Part shown: positions 25,152 through 33,550 of the stretch, in pieces | Position numbering within the stretch: position 1 is the stretch's first letter | Layout of the letters: each line of letters starts with the position of its first letter | NCBI GenBank assembly: GCA_021819725.1 | Contig: JAKAQR010000027.1 | Coordinates: 1 to 35,844 of the forward strand | Reading direction: 5' to 3' | Length of the DNA stretch: 35,844 bases | Source: Actinomycetes bacterium | Lineage (GTDB): Bacteria > Actinomycetota > Acidimicrobiia > Acidimicrobiales > Acidimicrobiaceae | Position numbers and translations under genes: made by a program | The notes under the pieces: model-generated | Seen by the model: only the letters and a program-made list of their open reading frames with translations | Database searches by the model: none | Told to the model about the DNA's origin: nothing

Positions 25152-26445
25152 GTCCCCACCCTATTGACATCCTCTGCAGGAATGGATCCCAGGGATTCAC
25201 AGTCTGCTCACGCGAGTTCGGTCTCCTTGTACCCCACTGCATCGCAAGGCAACGCCCGATTAACCACTGAACGATTGCACCTAACGCCTACCGATCGCGA
25301 ACCAGCGCCTGGGCCAATATTTCGATGCAAGGAGACCTCAGATCGGCTTTGGCACGACATCCATACACGTCCTGACAAATCTGCCTATTGACCAGCTCAT
25401 GCTGTTCATTCCTTTGGCCGTGTTCAGGACTCTGAGCATCAGTGTCCACAAGTGCACGATCGATGCCGCGCTAATCCGCTGTAGGCAACCAAGCGCGATC
25501 CAGCCTTGTGCGGGGCTGCTCGCAGCCCCGCTACCCCGATCGATCAGCCGATTCCGTTTCGACCCCGCGCGGTCCCCGCCGGTCAATGAGCTTGCGCCGC
25601 TCTATCTCTCCTTGAATCTGCTCCCCACACCGCTGTCAAGGTCCGTCGCCCTAACTTTGGCGAGCATCGCCCTCATCCTCTGACGGCGACGGATCTCCAC
25701 CCTTCGAACGAACTTATGCCGATCGACACAATGGGTCAAAGGTGCGTCAAGGACCGACCTAGTCGCGGCTGTATCGATCGCTGCCCACAACACCGGTCGG
25801 ATCACGGACTAATTGCCGAGGGCGGCTCCCCTCTCGCGAGGGCCGCGCTCTCCCTGGCACAAGCCCACCTCCATCTCACTTTGTTGCCATGCGTCCGGGC
25901 GAGCCTGGTGGCCGACCCAGACGAGGAGGCGCCATGTGTTGTTGGCATGAACTGTCTTCGCTCCCCATGGCGCTGGTGAGCTACGTGAACATCCCCGCCC
26001 TTACAGATGGGGCCTTTGGCTTCGCCGTTTGTTTGGGTTGTTGGTATCGCTCGACCTCGACCGACCGGTCTAGTCCCGGTCGTACTGGTAGATGAGCTTG
26101 CTAGCTTTGGCTTGCTGATCTGAGTTAGCTCAGATGAGGCCCGGTTCTTCGCACTACTGAGGGCTCTGGTCTTGGGGGACTGCACCTCGCGTTGACCGGG
26201 TGACCAACCCTCGACAGACCGGAGCTACGTTAATCGGACGGTGCTCCCGTTGTTTGTTCAATTCCAAATTCGGCGTGTCCAGATTAACTCGTCTCCTGTC
26301 ACTCTGGCCGACCATCCCAACCAGGGGCCCGCAAACCTGTGCCCGAACGTCTCGCCGGCTATCAGCACTACAATCGAAAGCACAACAAAGAGCGCTCAGA
26401 ACTGGTGCCAGCGGGCAACCGTAAAGCCTACCGTCTGCCAGCGTA
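25152..26445. other. Gene-poor strip, possible coding remnants
   Basis: Nearly 1.3 kb without a gene I can support. A 94-codon frame (25399-25683) ends in Leu/Ala-rich text such as LAPLYLSLNLLPTPLSRS, and a frame from 25716 contains LARAALSLAQAHLHLTLLP. Both look faintly protein-like and lie in different frames, so an old decayed gene is possible, but I cannot assign a family. A strong hairpin lies at 25510-25531. Confidence 0.3.
25510..25531. repeat. Near-perfect 22-nt GC-rich palindrome
   Basis: Ten-base arms GCGGGGCTGC and GCAGCCCCGC are separated by only TC. As RNA the stem would close to about nine pairs with a 4-nt loop. It lies inside the gene-poor strip and has no T run on either side. 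It could be a terminator-like hairpin, part of a dispersed repeat family or a remnant of a mobile element; no second copy is seen in this window. Confidence 0.5.
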
Positions 26446-28824
26446 TCAAATGTCCACGTCAGCGGCGTCGGACGCAGTGCCTGCGCCGCGTAGAGGTAGC
26501 TCACCGAAGATATCCCCGGGTTCCGACCAACAACTGCCAATATCAGAATCTGCTGCTCCTTGGATCGCGCGCCACACACGCTCCGGAGTACAGGGCATAT
26601 CGACATGAGAGACACCAAGGTATGACAGGGCATCAACGACCGCATTATGTACGGCTGGCGTCGAACCGATCGTCCCAGACTCGCCTATTCCTTTAGCTCC
26701 TAGCTCGTTATATGGCGTCGGAGTCTCGGTATTCAGAGCCTCAAATGGAGGGAGTTCTGCAGCCGACGGAAGAGGATAATCAGCTAATGTTGCAGACAAT
26801 GGATTGCCGTCGCCGTCATAGATAGCCTCCTCCCACAGAGCCTGTGCCATCCCTTGTGCGATGCCACCATGTTGTTGGCCATGCACGATCAGTGGATTAA
26901 GAATACGCCCGCAGTCGTCGACGGCCACATGGCGAATGGGTCGCACTTTGCCGGTCTGAGTATCTACTTCGACAACCGACAGATGAGCCCCAAATGGGAA
27001 TGTCGCACTCCGTTGTGAAAAGTCAAAGATCGCTCGAAGCGAGATGTGCTGCTCTGAGGCGAGCTTGGCTATCTGCGGCCAGGAGACATGAGCGCTGGGA
27101 ACACCCGCGACGCTTAAACCTCCATCTTCCGCGACAACAATATCATGCTCTGCAGCCTCCAAATAATTAGCTGCCAGCTTCTTCGCCTGATCGAGCACGA
27201 GCGAAGCCGCCCCGGCGACCGCTGATCCTCCGATCTGAAGTGACCGCGAGCCGCCAGTTCCACCGCCCCGTGGTATCACTGCGGTATCTGACTGGCGAAA
27301 CGTGATGCGCTCCAATGGGATGCCCAGACGGTCGGAAACAATCATTGCGAACGAAGTCGCGTGTCCCTGCCCGTGTGCCGAGGTACCCACATCGATAGTG
27401 GCCGATCCGTCAGCATGGACCTCCACCGAAGAGTATTCGTTTTGTCCAGCCCCAGCAGTAATCTCAACATAGGTCGCCACTCCGATGCCAAGTTGTACGG
27501 CATCCCCTTGCTCCCTGCGAACCCGCTGTTCCTGTCGCAGCTGTTGGTAATCTGCAGCCTCGAGCAACCGATCGAGCGCTTTGTGGTAGTCGCCACTATC
27601 GTAGGTCGTACCCATCTCGGTCGTCACGGGGAAAAGGTCGGATGTCAAGAGATTCCGACGGCGGATCTCCACCGGATCGATGTCGAGCTCATCTGCCGCC
27701 ATATCAACAATGCGCTCCAGGAATGCCGCGGCCTCGGGTCGACCTGCCCCTCGGAAGGCACCCACCGGCGTCGTGTTCGTAAAGGCAGCAACGGCGCTGT
27801 AAGCGATCTTGGGAATCCGATAGACCCCTTGTGCCATCGTCCTCGTCGGCCCCAACACCAAGCCACCACCGAAACCGCCGTACGCACCGCCGTCGCCGAT
27901 CATTCGGCAACGCAGTCCGGTAAAGACACCATCTCGCGTCAGACCTAGCTCTACATACTGCACTTGCCCTCGTCCTTGCGGCATGGCCACCATGTTTTCC
28001 GATCGACTCTCGACCCACTTCACCGGCAGAGAGAGTCGCCGGGCCACGGCGAAGGCCACCGCATGCTCGGCTACGATACCGGCCTTACCGCCGAACGCGC
28101 CGCCGACATGGGGTGCGACCACTCGGATTGATGAGGCGTCGATATTGAACACTCCCGCCAACAGGTCCGCTACCGCGTGCGGCATCTGCGTCGAGATGTA
28201 GACCGTCCAAGGACGTTCTACGACCTCAGGAGTAGGGACCACCAAAATTGCGTTGCCTTCCATCGGCACCACTGAAACCCGCTGGTTGACGAACCGTGCA
28301 CGCACTATAACGTCGGCATCGCTGAGCACATCGTCATGGTGGGGGTCACGATAGCCAGCGGCGATGTTCCGTGGCGCAGCATCGTAGAGCTGTGGCGCAT
28401 CGGCAGCAAGCGCAAACTCCATGTCGACGACAGGATCAAGCGGGGCATAGTCGATCGACACCAGATCGGCGGCATCCTGTGCCTCGACTCGGGTCCGTGC
28501 AACCACGGCAACCACTGGATCGCCTACGAACTGCACCACATCAGAGGCGAGTGGAGGACGTGGCACACCTTTGTTGAGGGCGGCAAAACCATGGAATGGC
28601 GGGAGATCCAGTGTCGCCGCAGTAAACACCTCCACAACTCCCGCGGCTCGCTCCGCTAGACCCGTGTCAACCCTCTCGATGCGAGCATGCGCAAAGGGGG
28701 ACCGCACGAACACCAGGTGCAGCACTCCTTCGACCGGTGTATTGTCCACATAGGTCCCACCACCGGTCAGCAAAGCAGGGTCTTCTAGACGGACAACTGA
28801 TGTTCCAAGTATTGATCCAGGCAT
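26446..28824 (-). CDS. Molybdenum hydroxylase large subunit (CoxL/xanthine dehydrogenase family, form II-like)
   Basis: A 792-residue molybdopterin-cytosine-dinucleotide-binding subunit: the N-terminal a/b hammerhead domain (about 20-135), then GGAFGGK (241-247), AFRGAGRPEA (356-365), the HGQGHAT segment (484-490) and the catalytic Glu E715 in GAKGIGESG. The active-site loop reads AFRGAGR, as in form II proteins, not AYXCSFR as in true CO dehydrogenase, so CO oxidation is unlikely and an aldehyde or heterocycle hydroxylase is more likely. The C-terminal 35 residues extend beyond the usual end. No FAD-binding (CoxM) or iron-sulfur (CoxS) gene adjoins it. The start has no ribosome site; TAACCT 6 nt before the ATG suggests a leaderless message. 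Confidence 0.88.
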   Translation of the reverse strand: MPGSILGTSVVRLEDPALLTGGGTYVDNTPVEGVLHLVFVRSPFAHARIERVDTGLAERAAGVVEVFTAATLDLPPFHGFAALNKGVPRPPLASDVVQFVGDPVVAVVARTRVEAQDAADLVSIDYAPLDPVVDMEFALAADAPQLYDAAPRNIAAGYRDPHHDDVLSDADVIVRARFVNQRVSVVPMEGNAILVVPTPEVVERPWTVYISTQMPHAVADLLAGVFNIDASSIRVVAPHVGGAFGGKAGIVAEHAVAFAVARRLSLPVKWVESRSENMVAMPQGRGQVQYVELGLTRDGVFTGLRCRMIGDGGAYGGFGGGLVLGPTRTMAQGVYRIPKIAYSAVAAFTNTTPVGAFRGAGRPEAAAFLERIVDMAADELDIDPVEIRRRNLLTSDLFPVTTEMGTTYDSGDYHKALDRLLEAADYQQLRQEQRVRREQGDAVQLGIGVATYVEITAGAGQNEYSSVEVHADGSATIDVGTSAHGQGHATSFAMIVSDRLGIPLERITFRQSDTAVIPRGGGTGGSRSLQIGGSAVAGAASLVLDQAKKLAANYLEAAEHDIVVAEDGGLSVAGVPSAHVSWPQIAKLASEQHISLRAIFDFSQRSATFPFGAHLSVVEVDTQTGKVRPIRHVAVDDCGRILNPLIVHGQQHGGIAQGMAQALWEEAIYDGDGNPLSATLADYPLPSAAELPPFEALNTETPTPYNELGAKGIGESGTIGSTPAVHNAVVDALSYLGVSHVDMPCTPERVWRAIQGAADSDIGSCWSEPGDIFGELPLRGAGTASDAADVDI

Positions 28825-28830
28825 ACTGAT

Positions 28831-28836
28831 AGGTTA
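28831..28836 (-). promoter_or_regulatory. Probable -10 box of a leaderless start
   Basis: On the minus strand TAACCT, matching TANNNT, lies 6 nt before the ATG of the molybdenum hydroxylase gene (plus-strand AGGTTA), and no purine-rich ribosome site is present. This is the layout of actinobacterial leaderless transcripts. The -35 position falls inside the tandem repeat directly upstream. Confidence 0.4.
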
Positions 28837-28907
28837 ACGGGACGAACGTGGCTCCAGCGACTCACGCTGTGAACGGGACGAACGTGGCTCCAGCGACTCA
28901 CGCTGTG
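28836..28907. repeat. Two perfect tandem copies of a 36-bp unit
   Basis: A 36-base unit beginning AACGGGACGAAC and ending TCACGCTGTG occurs twice without a mismatch at 28836-28871 and 28872-28907. It sits in the divergent region between the molybdenum hydroxylase gene and the DHA2 transporter gene, touching the predicted -10 box of the former. It may double a regulator site or simply be a recent replication slippage event. Confidence 0.9.
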
Positions 28908-29083
28908 AAAACCACTACATACTCACCAACTCAGGTCCTGGAATAAGCCCACCTCATCGACGTCCGATGGCTAGCGATGCGGTCCAACAGATCTGAGCTG
29001 AATAAAAATCGGTGGACCTGGACAACCGCTCAGACAATTACTTGGTACAAGCAACTAAACTCGGCTGCAACAACGGAGGTACC

Positions 29084-30799
29084 GTGGCGACAAACGAACT
29101 ACACAACGACCACTACAAGTGGATTGCACTCAGCAACACCACACTCGGGGTGCTGTTAGTGGCGATCAATGAATCCATCCTCATCATCGCGCTGCCTGCG
29201 ATATTCCGAGGCATCAAGCTCAACCCGCTGATTCCATCGAACTCGTTTTATCTTCTGTGGATTCTCCTCGGCTTTATGCTGGTCACAGCGGTCTTAGTCG
29301 TGACATTGGGCCGTATAGGCGACATCTACGGACGAGTACGAATGTACAACCTCGGATTCGCGATCTTCACCGTCTTTTCGATCCTCCTCTCGGTCAACTG
29401 GCTCCACGGACAGCCTGCGGGGGCATTCATCATTGGGATGAGGCTCGGCCAAGGTGTGGGGGGTGCATTCCTCTTCGCGAACTCATCCGCGATTCTCACC
29501 GACGCTTTTCCTCATAACCAGCGGGGACTGGCGCTGGGCATCAATAACATCGCAGGTATCGCCGGTGCCTTCATTGGGCTGGTAGTCGGTGGTCTCCTTG
29601 CGCCAATTGACTGGCGACTTGTCTTCATCGTCTCAGCGCCAATAGGCCTCGCCGGCACCATCTGGGCTTACCTCAAGCTTCGCGACAACGGGGTTCGCAC
29701 CCCGGCAAAGATCGACTGGTTGGGCAACGCGCTCTTCGCGGTAGGTCTCACCGTGCTGCTGGTCGGAATCACCTACGGTATCGAGCCTTATGGAGGTGCG
29801 GCCATGGGCTGGGGAAGTCCGAAGGTGCTGACGGAGTTGGCGGCCGGAGTAATTCTGCTCGTGGCGTTCGTCATAGCTGAAACCAAGGTCAAATATCCGA
29901 TGTTTCGAATCCAGCTGTTCAAAATCCGTGCGTTCTCAGCGGGTAACCTCGCCTCACTCCTCGCGGCAATCGGGCGTGGTGGCTTGATGTTCATCTTCGT
30001 CATGTGGCTCCAAGGTATCTGGCTGCCACTCCACGGATACCGCTTCTCTGTCACTCCCCTCTGGGCGGGAATCTATATGCTGCCCCTCACGCTGGGCTTC
30101 CTGATCGCGGGCCCCGCCTCCGGTGTCCTCTCCGATAAGTTCGGTGCCCGTCCCTTTGCCACGACGGGGATGGCACTGGCAGCACTCAGCTTCGTCGGCT
30201 TTGATCTTCTCCCGATCAACTTCTCGTACCTGCCGTTCGCGCTGCTCATGTTGGGTAACGGGCTAGCGATGGGACTTTTTGCCTCCCCGAATCGGGCCGC
30301 TGTGATGAATAGTCTTCCCCCTGATCAGCGAGGAGCTGGCGCCGGAATGTCCGGGGTGTTCCAGAATGCCGCCATGGTGCTTTCGATGGGCATTTTCTTT
30401 ACCCTCATGATCTCCGGCATTGCTTCAGATCTACCCAATGCGCTCTATCACGGCCTGGTCACGAACAGTGTGCCGAGCTCGGTCGCTCTCAAGGTGTCGC
30501 ATCTCCCGCCAATCTCAAGCCTGTTCGCTGCACTCCTTGGTTATGACCCCATCAAAAGCATTCTCGGTGTAAGTTTCTTGAGCCACCTTCCGGCTCATTC
30601 GGCTGCGGTCTTGAGCGGGCGGCGATTCTTCCCAACCCTACTGAGCAAGCCGTTTTCGGACGGCCTGAACCTCGCCTTCCTCTTCGGTGCCATCGCGTGC
30701 GTGCTCGCGGGCATCGCCTCGCTCCTGCGTGGCAAGCGCTACGTTCACGGTCAGGACCACATGGTTGAGCCAAGAGCCGACGAGCCCGTCGCCGACTAG
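29084..30799 (+). CDS. DHA2-family (14-segment) MFS efflux transporter
   Basis: A 571-residue major facilitator of the drug:H+ antiporter 2 type. The motif A region GRIGDIYGRVRMYNLG follows the second membrane segment, and RLGQGVGGAFLFANSSAIL plus the motif C-like GINNIAGIAGAFIG lie in the fourth and fifth. About 14 membrane segments are predicted, with a long outside loop between the last two (the PPISSLFAALLGYDP region), a feature I recall in related actinobacterial proteins. I use the GTG at 29084, where GGAGG lies 4 nt upstream, rather than a start 24 codons earlier without a ribosome site. It is divergent from the molybdenum hydroxylase gene across the tandem repeat. The substrate is unknown. 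Confidence 0.88.
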   Translation: MATNELHNDHYKWIALSNTTLGVLLVAINESILIIALPAIFRGIKLNPLIPSNSFYLLWILLGFMLVTAVLVVTLGRIGDIYGRVRMYNLGFAIFTVFSILLSVNWLHGQPAGAFIIGMRLGQGVGGAFLFANSSAILTDAFPHNQRGLALGINNIAGIAGAFIGLVVGGLLAPIDWRLVFIVSAPIGLAGTIWAYLKLRDNGVRTPAKIDWLGNALFAVGLTVLLVGITYGIEPYGGAAMGWGSPKVLTELAAGVILLVAFVIAETKVKYPMFRIQLFKIRAFSAGNLASLLAAIGRGGLMFIFVMWLQGIWLPLHGYRFSVTPLWAGIYMLPLTLGFLIAGPASGVLSDKFGARPFATTGMALAALSFVGFDLLPINFSYLPFALLMLGNGLAMGLFASPNRAAVMNSLPPDQRGAGAGMSGVFQNAAMVLSMGIFFTLMISGIASDLPNALYHGLVTNSVPSSVALKVSHLPPISSLFAALLGYDPIKSILGVSFLSHLPAHSAAVLSGRRFFPTLLSKPFSDGLNLAFLFGAIACVLAGIASLLRGKRYVHGQDHMVEPRADEPVAD

Positions 30800-31230
30800 C
30801 CGTTCACATCGAGGTGTCCGATCGCCTAGAACCTGGAGTCGATTCTGCAACCGTGTCACAGCGCTAGGCATCTCCTAAGCTGTCGCTACCGCATCACATG
30901 AGGCACAAAGGTTGTACCTCGCCAGAGCTCGATTGTTCTCTCCAGACGGCCTAGCGGTGTAGCGCTCCTGGTAATCGCCATGGCACCATCTGGCACCCGG
31001 CACGAGGCTCCAGGCGACAGTGGGTACCAGCCGCCGTCCAGAGCGAAAGCATACGTGTGGTTTCATACGCTCAGGGTCGCATTTGACGTGATGTCATCAC
31101 CCGCTCCCATCAAGATCCCCGATAGCCAAGCAACCCGGGGAGTCGCTGATGCCCTTACGATGGACCAAGACGGCACCAGGTACAAGCCGCTCTGGCTTGC
31201 CGTCGCCCGAGCACGAAACGAGGAAATCAC
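30800..31230. promoter_or_regulatory. Upstream region of the S9 peptidase gene
   Basis: About 430 nt between the transporter and peptidase genes. A 92-codon frame overlapping the peptidase start is not protein-like. The clear structure is a perfect 13-nt palindrome at 31088-31100, described separately. The region presumably holds the peptidase promoter and the end of the transporter transcript. Confidence 0.4.
31088..31100. promoter_or_regulatory. Perfect 13-nt palindrome before the peptidase gene
   Basis: GTGATGTCATCAC has 6-bp arms around one central T and lies about 130 nt upstream of the S9 peptidase ATG. Its size and symmetry suit a dimeric regulator (GntR- or CRP-like in form). No regulator gene adjoins it. 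Confidence 0.4.
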
Positions 31231-33246
31231 ATGCGTCAGCTACAGGCAGAAGATCTAACAAGACTCCGGATCGTCGGAGACGTTCGCACCTCGCCAACTG
31301 AGGACAGAGTTGTCTTTGTCGAACAATGGATCGACACCCAGCTCAACGCGAACTGCCAGCGGGTTCGTACAATCGTGAAGGGAGCCGCCCCCATCGACCT
31401 CACGCAAGGAACATCCGATACACATCCGCGGTTCCGCCCGGACGGGAAGGCAATCGCATTTCTACGTCGCGACGATACCCTGGCTCAAATCTGGATCTTA
31501 CCTCTCCAAGGCGGAGAGGCATATCGCGTCTCTCACTTCCCAGGAGGGGTCGACACCTTCGACTGGTCCCCCGACGGAACACACCTCGCGGTAGTGGCCC
31601 GCGTCGACAAGAACAACAACCTTGAGGCACCAGACCCAACGCGGCTAACCGCCCGCGAACGCTACACCAGTCATATCAAGGTCATCACCGAACTACTGCA
31701 CAAATACGACGGCGACGGTTACTTCGACCCATATCGTCCTTATCTGTTCACCATCGACCTTGCCGACAATCGATGTGACCAGTGCACGCACTACCCCTAT
31801 CGCGTGAGCGAGGCGCGCTACACGCCAGATGGCCGCTCCATCATCTTTCGCTCACGTCGCGGTAGCGACTACGATCGAGGCCCAGAGGAGGGTCTGCACT
31901 CAATAGAACTCGAGGGGCACACCATCACTGAACTCGTAGCACCAGGCGCCCAGGCCTTTCTACCGGCGCCCGACGGTGCGCTGGTCTACACCTGGCAGGA
32001 TCCCGCCGAGATCGGCTACGATCACGCTCGGCTGTACTTCCTCCCAAACGGGGCGAGCGAGGCGAGCCTGGTCGCTCCGTCTTTCGATTATCCGATCAGC
32101 AACGAAGCGCTCAGCGACGTGCTCAATCCCCCTGGTGACGTCATAACCTGGGACAGATCAGGCCAGAGCGTCATGTGCCTCGTCTCGATGCGTGGATCCG
32201 TCGAGATTGCTCACATCTCACTAGCCACTGGAACCGTCGCAAAGATCACCTCAGGTCACCACGTCATCTCATCATTTTCGCGCTCACCCGTCAACAACAA
32301 GCTCTACGCGGTGATTACCAGCCCCAGTAAACCAGGCGAACTTTTTCGACTGATGGATGGGGAGCAGACACAGCTCACCGACTCCAATGCGGCGCTGGCT
32401 AATGAGGTCGCCTTCATCGAGCCAGAATATTTTCAGGCGACCAGCGCCGAAGGTCATAGCGTTGACACCTGGGTATATCTGCCACCAAAGAGCTATACCG
32501 AACCCGTGCCTGCGGTGCTCGAGATCCACGGAGGACCGATGGCCATGTACGCTCATGCCTTCTTCTTTGAGTTCCAGCTACTTGCAAACCAAGGTTTTGC
32601 AGTTATTGCCGGCAATCCTCGCGGCTCGACCGGCTACGGCGTCGCCTACTGCCGAGCGATCTTTGATCGTTGGGGAGAGCTCGACTGGGCCGACATTGAA
32701 GCATCCGTTGATGCTGCGTGCCAGCGCTTCACAATGATCGACAAGGGGAACCTTGGCATCGGTGGTGGGTCATACGGCGGTTACATGACAGCATGGATCG
32801 TCGGACATAGTCACCGTTACCGAGCAGCAGTAGTAGGTCGCCCGGTAATCGACTGGGTTTCGATGGTTGGGTCGAGCGACGTGGGTTGGGATGAGGCGCG
32901 ACGCGCTGGTGGCAAACACCCGTGGGAGGATGACACATGGTACCGACAACAGAGTCCTCTTACCTATGCCGGTGCCGTTCGGACGCCCATGTTGATCGAG
33001 GCGCAGGATGGTGATCTACGCTGCCCGATTGAGCAAGCGATGGAGTATTACAGCGCATTACGGTATCTCGATCAAGCCCCTGTTCGCCTGGTGCGCTATC
33101 CAGACGAGTTCCACGGGATGAGTCGCAATGGAAAGCCATGGAACCGCGTGCACCGCCTCGATGAGATCTTGCAGTGGTATCGACAGTATCTCTCAATAGA
33201 CGATGATCCGAAATTGGCAGGCCGAGACATTCTGGCCGCGAAATGA
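31231..33246 (+). CDS. S9-family serine peptidase (acylaminoacyl-peptidase/dipeptidyl peptidase type)
   Basis: A 671-residue prolyl-oligopeptidase-family enzyme. An N-terminal beta-propeller (about 10-390, with repeated FRPDGKAIAF-like TolB motifs) precedes an alpha/beta-hydrolase domain (about 400-660). The catalytic triad is S514 in GGGSYGG, D595 in DGDLRCP and H628 in EFHGMS. Such enzymes trim short peptides, often acylated ones. No signal peptide is seen, so it is probably cytoplasmic. The ATG has GAGGA 7 nt upstream. Its stop overlaps the start of a 48-residue membrane protein gene (ATGA), suggesting coupled synthesis. Confidence 0.92.
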   Translation: MRQLQAEDLTRLRIVGDVRTSPTEDRVVFVEQWIDTQLNANCQRVRTIVKGAAPIDLTQGTSDTHPRFRPDGKAIAFLRRDDTLAQIWILPLQGGEAYRVSHFPGGVDTFDWSPDGTHLAVVARVDKNNNLEAPDPTRLTARERYTSHIKVITELLHKYDGDGYFDPYRPYLFTIDLADNRCDQCTHYPYRVSEARYTPDGRSIIFRSRRGSDYDRGPEEGLHSIELEGHTITELVAPGAQAFLPAPDGALVYTWQDPAEIGYDHARLYFLPNGASEASLVAPSFDYPISNEALSDVLNPPGDVITWDRSGQSVMCLVSMRGSVEIAHISLATGTVAKITSGHHVISSFSRSPVNNKLYAVITSPSKPGELFRLMDGEQTQLTDSNAALANEVAFIEPEYFQATSAEGHSVDTWVYLPPKSYTEPVPAVLEIHGGPMAMYAHAFFFEFQLLANQGFAVIAGNPRGSTGYGVAYCRAIFDRWGELDWADIEASVDAACQRFTMIDKGNLGIGGGSYGGYMTAWIVGHSHRYRAAVVGRPVIDWVSMVGSSDVGWDEARRAGGKHPWEDDTWYRQQSPLTYAGAVRTPMLIEAQDGDLRCPIEQAMEYYSALRYLDQAPVRLVRYPDEFHGMSRNGKPWNRVHRLDEILQWYRQYLSIDDDPKLAGRDILAAK

Positions 33247-33389
33247 CGCGAAATCCGTCGGCAAAAGCGAACGATCATAGTCGTCACCATGAGAGTCCCA
33301 ACAACAATACTAAGTTCGCACGCCTCGGGTTATGGATGGTTATTGGCAGTCCGATCGCCATTGTGGCACTGCTCGCGTTACGCTTGTGA
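33243..33389 (+). CDS. 48-residue predicted membrane protein, coupled to the S9 peptidase
   Basis: An open frame of 48 codons whose ATG overlaps the peptidase TGA in an ATGA arrangement, typical of translational coupling. The first 27 residues are polar and rich in Asn and His (MTRNPSAKANDHSRHHESPNN and onward). Residues 28-48 form one hydrophobic segment, LGLWMVIGSPIAIVALLALR, ending in Leu at the stop. It would be a single-pass, C-tail-anchored protein. I do not recognise a family. Its position suggests it could recruit the peptidase to the membrane, but there is no direct evidence. The hydrophobic tail and exact overlap are the reasons for calling it. Confidence 0.55.
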   Translation: MTRNPSAKANDHSRHHESPNNNTKFARLGLWMVIGSPIAIVALLALRL

Positions 33390-33550
33390 ACCTGAGTCAT
33401 GTCGGCGACCCAGTCCAGAACAACACTAGCAGTAACCACCATGGAGGCCCACTGCTGCAACCTTGCCGTCAAGTTGCGGGCTGGCTTCGGCATCCAAACG
33501 GCAGATGTTACTCAACGCAACGGAACGTACCAACGATCGAGCGAGCCAGG

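Noticed and set aside
24819..25391. Plus-strand frame of 190 codons
   Set aside because: It runs through the small lipoprotein gene on the opposite strand, which has a clear signal peptide and lipobox; no motif is seen in the antisense frame.
26446..28824. Carbon monoxide dehydrogenase identity for the CoxL-like protein
   Set aside because: The AYXCSFR loop of true CO dehydrogenase is absent; the loop reads AFRGAGR, and no CoxM/CoxS genes adjoin it.
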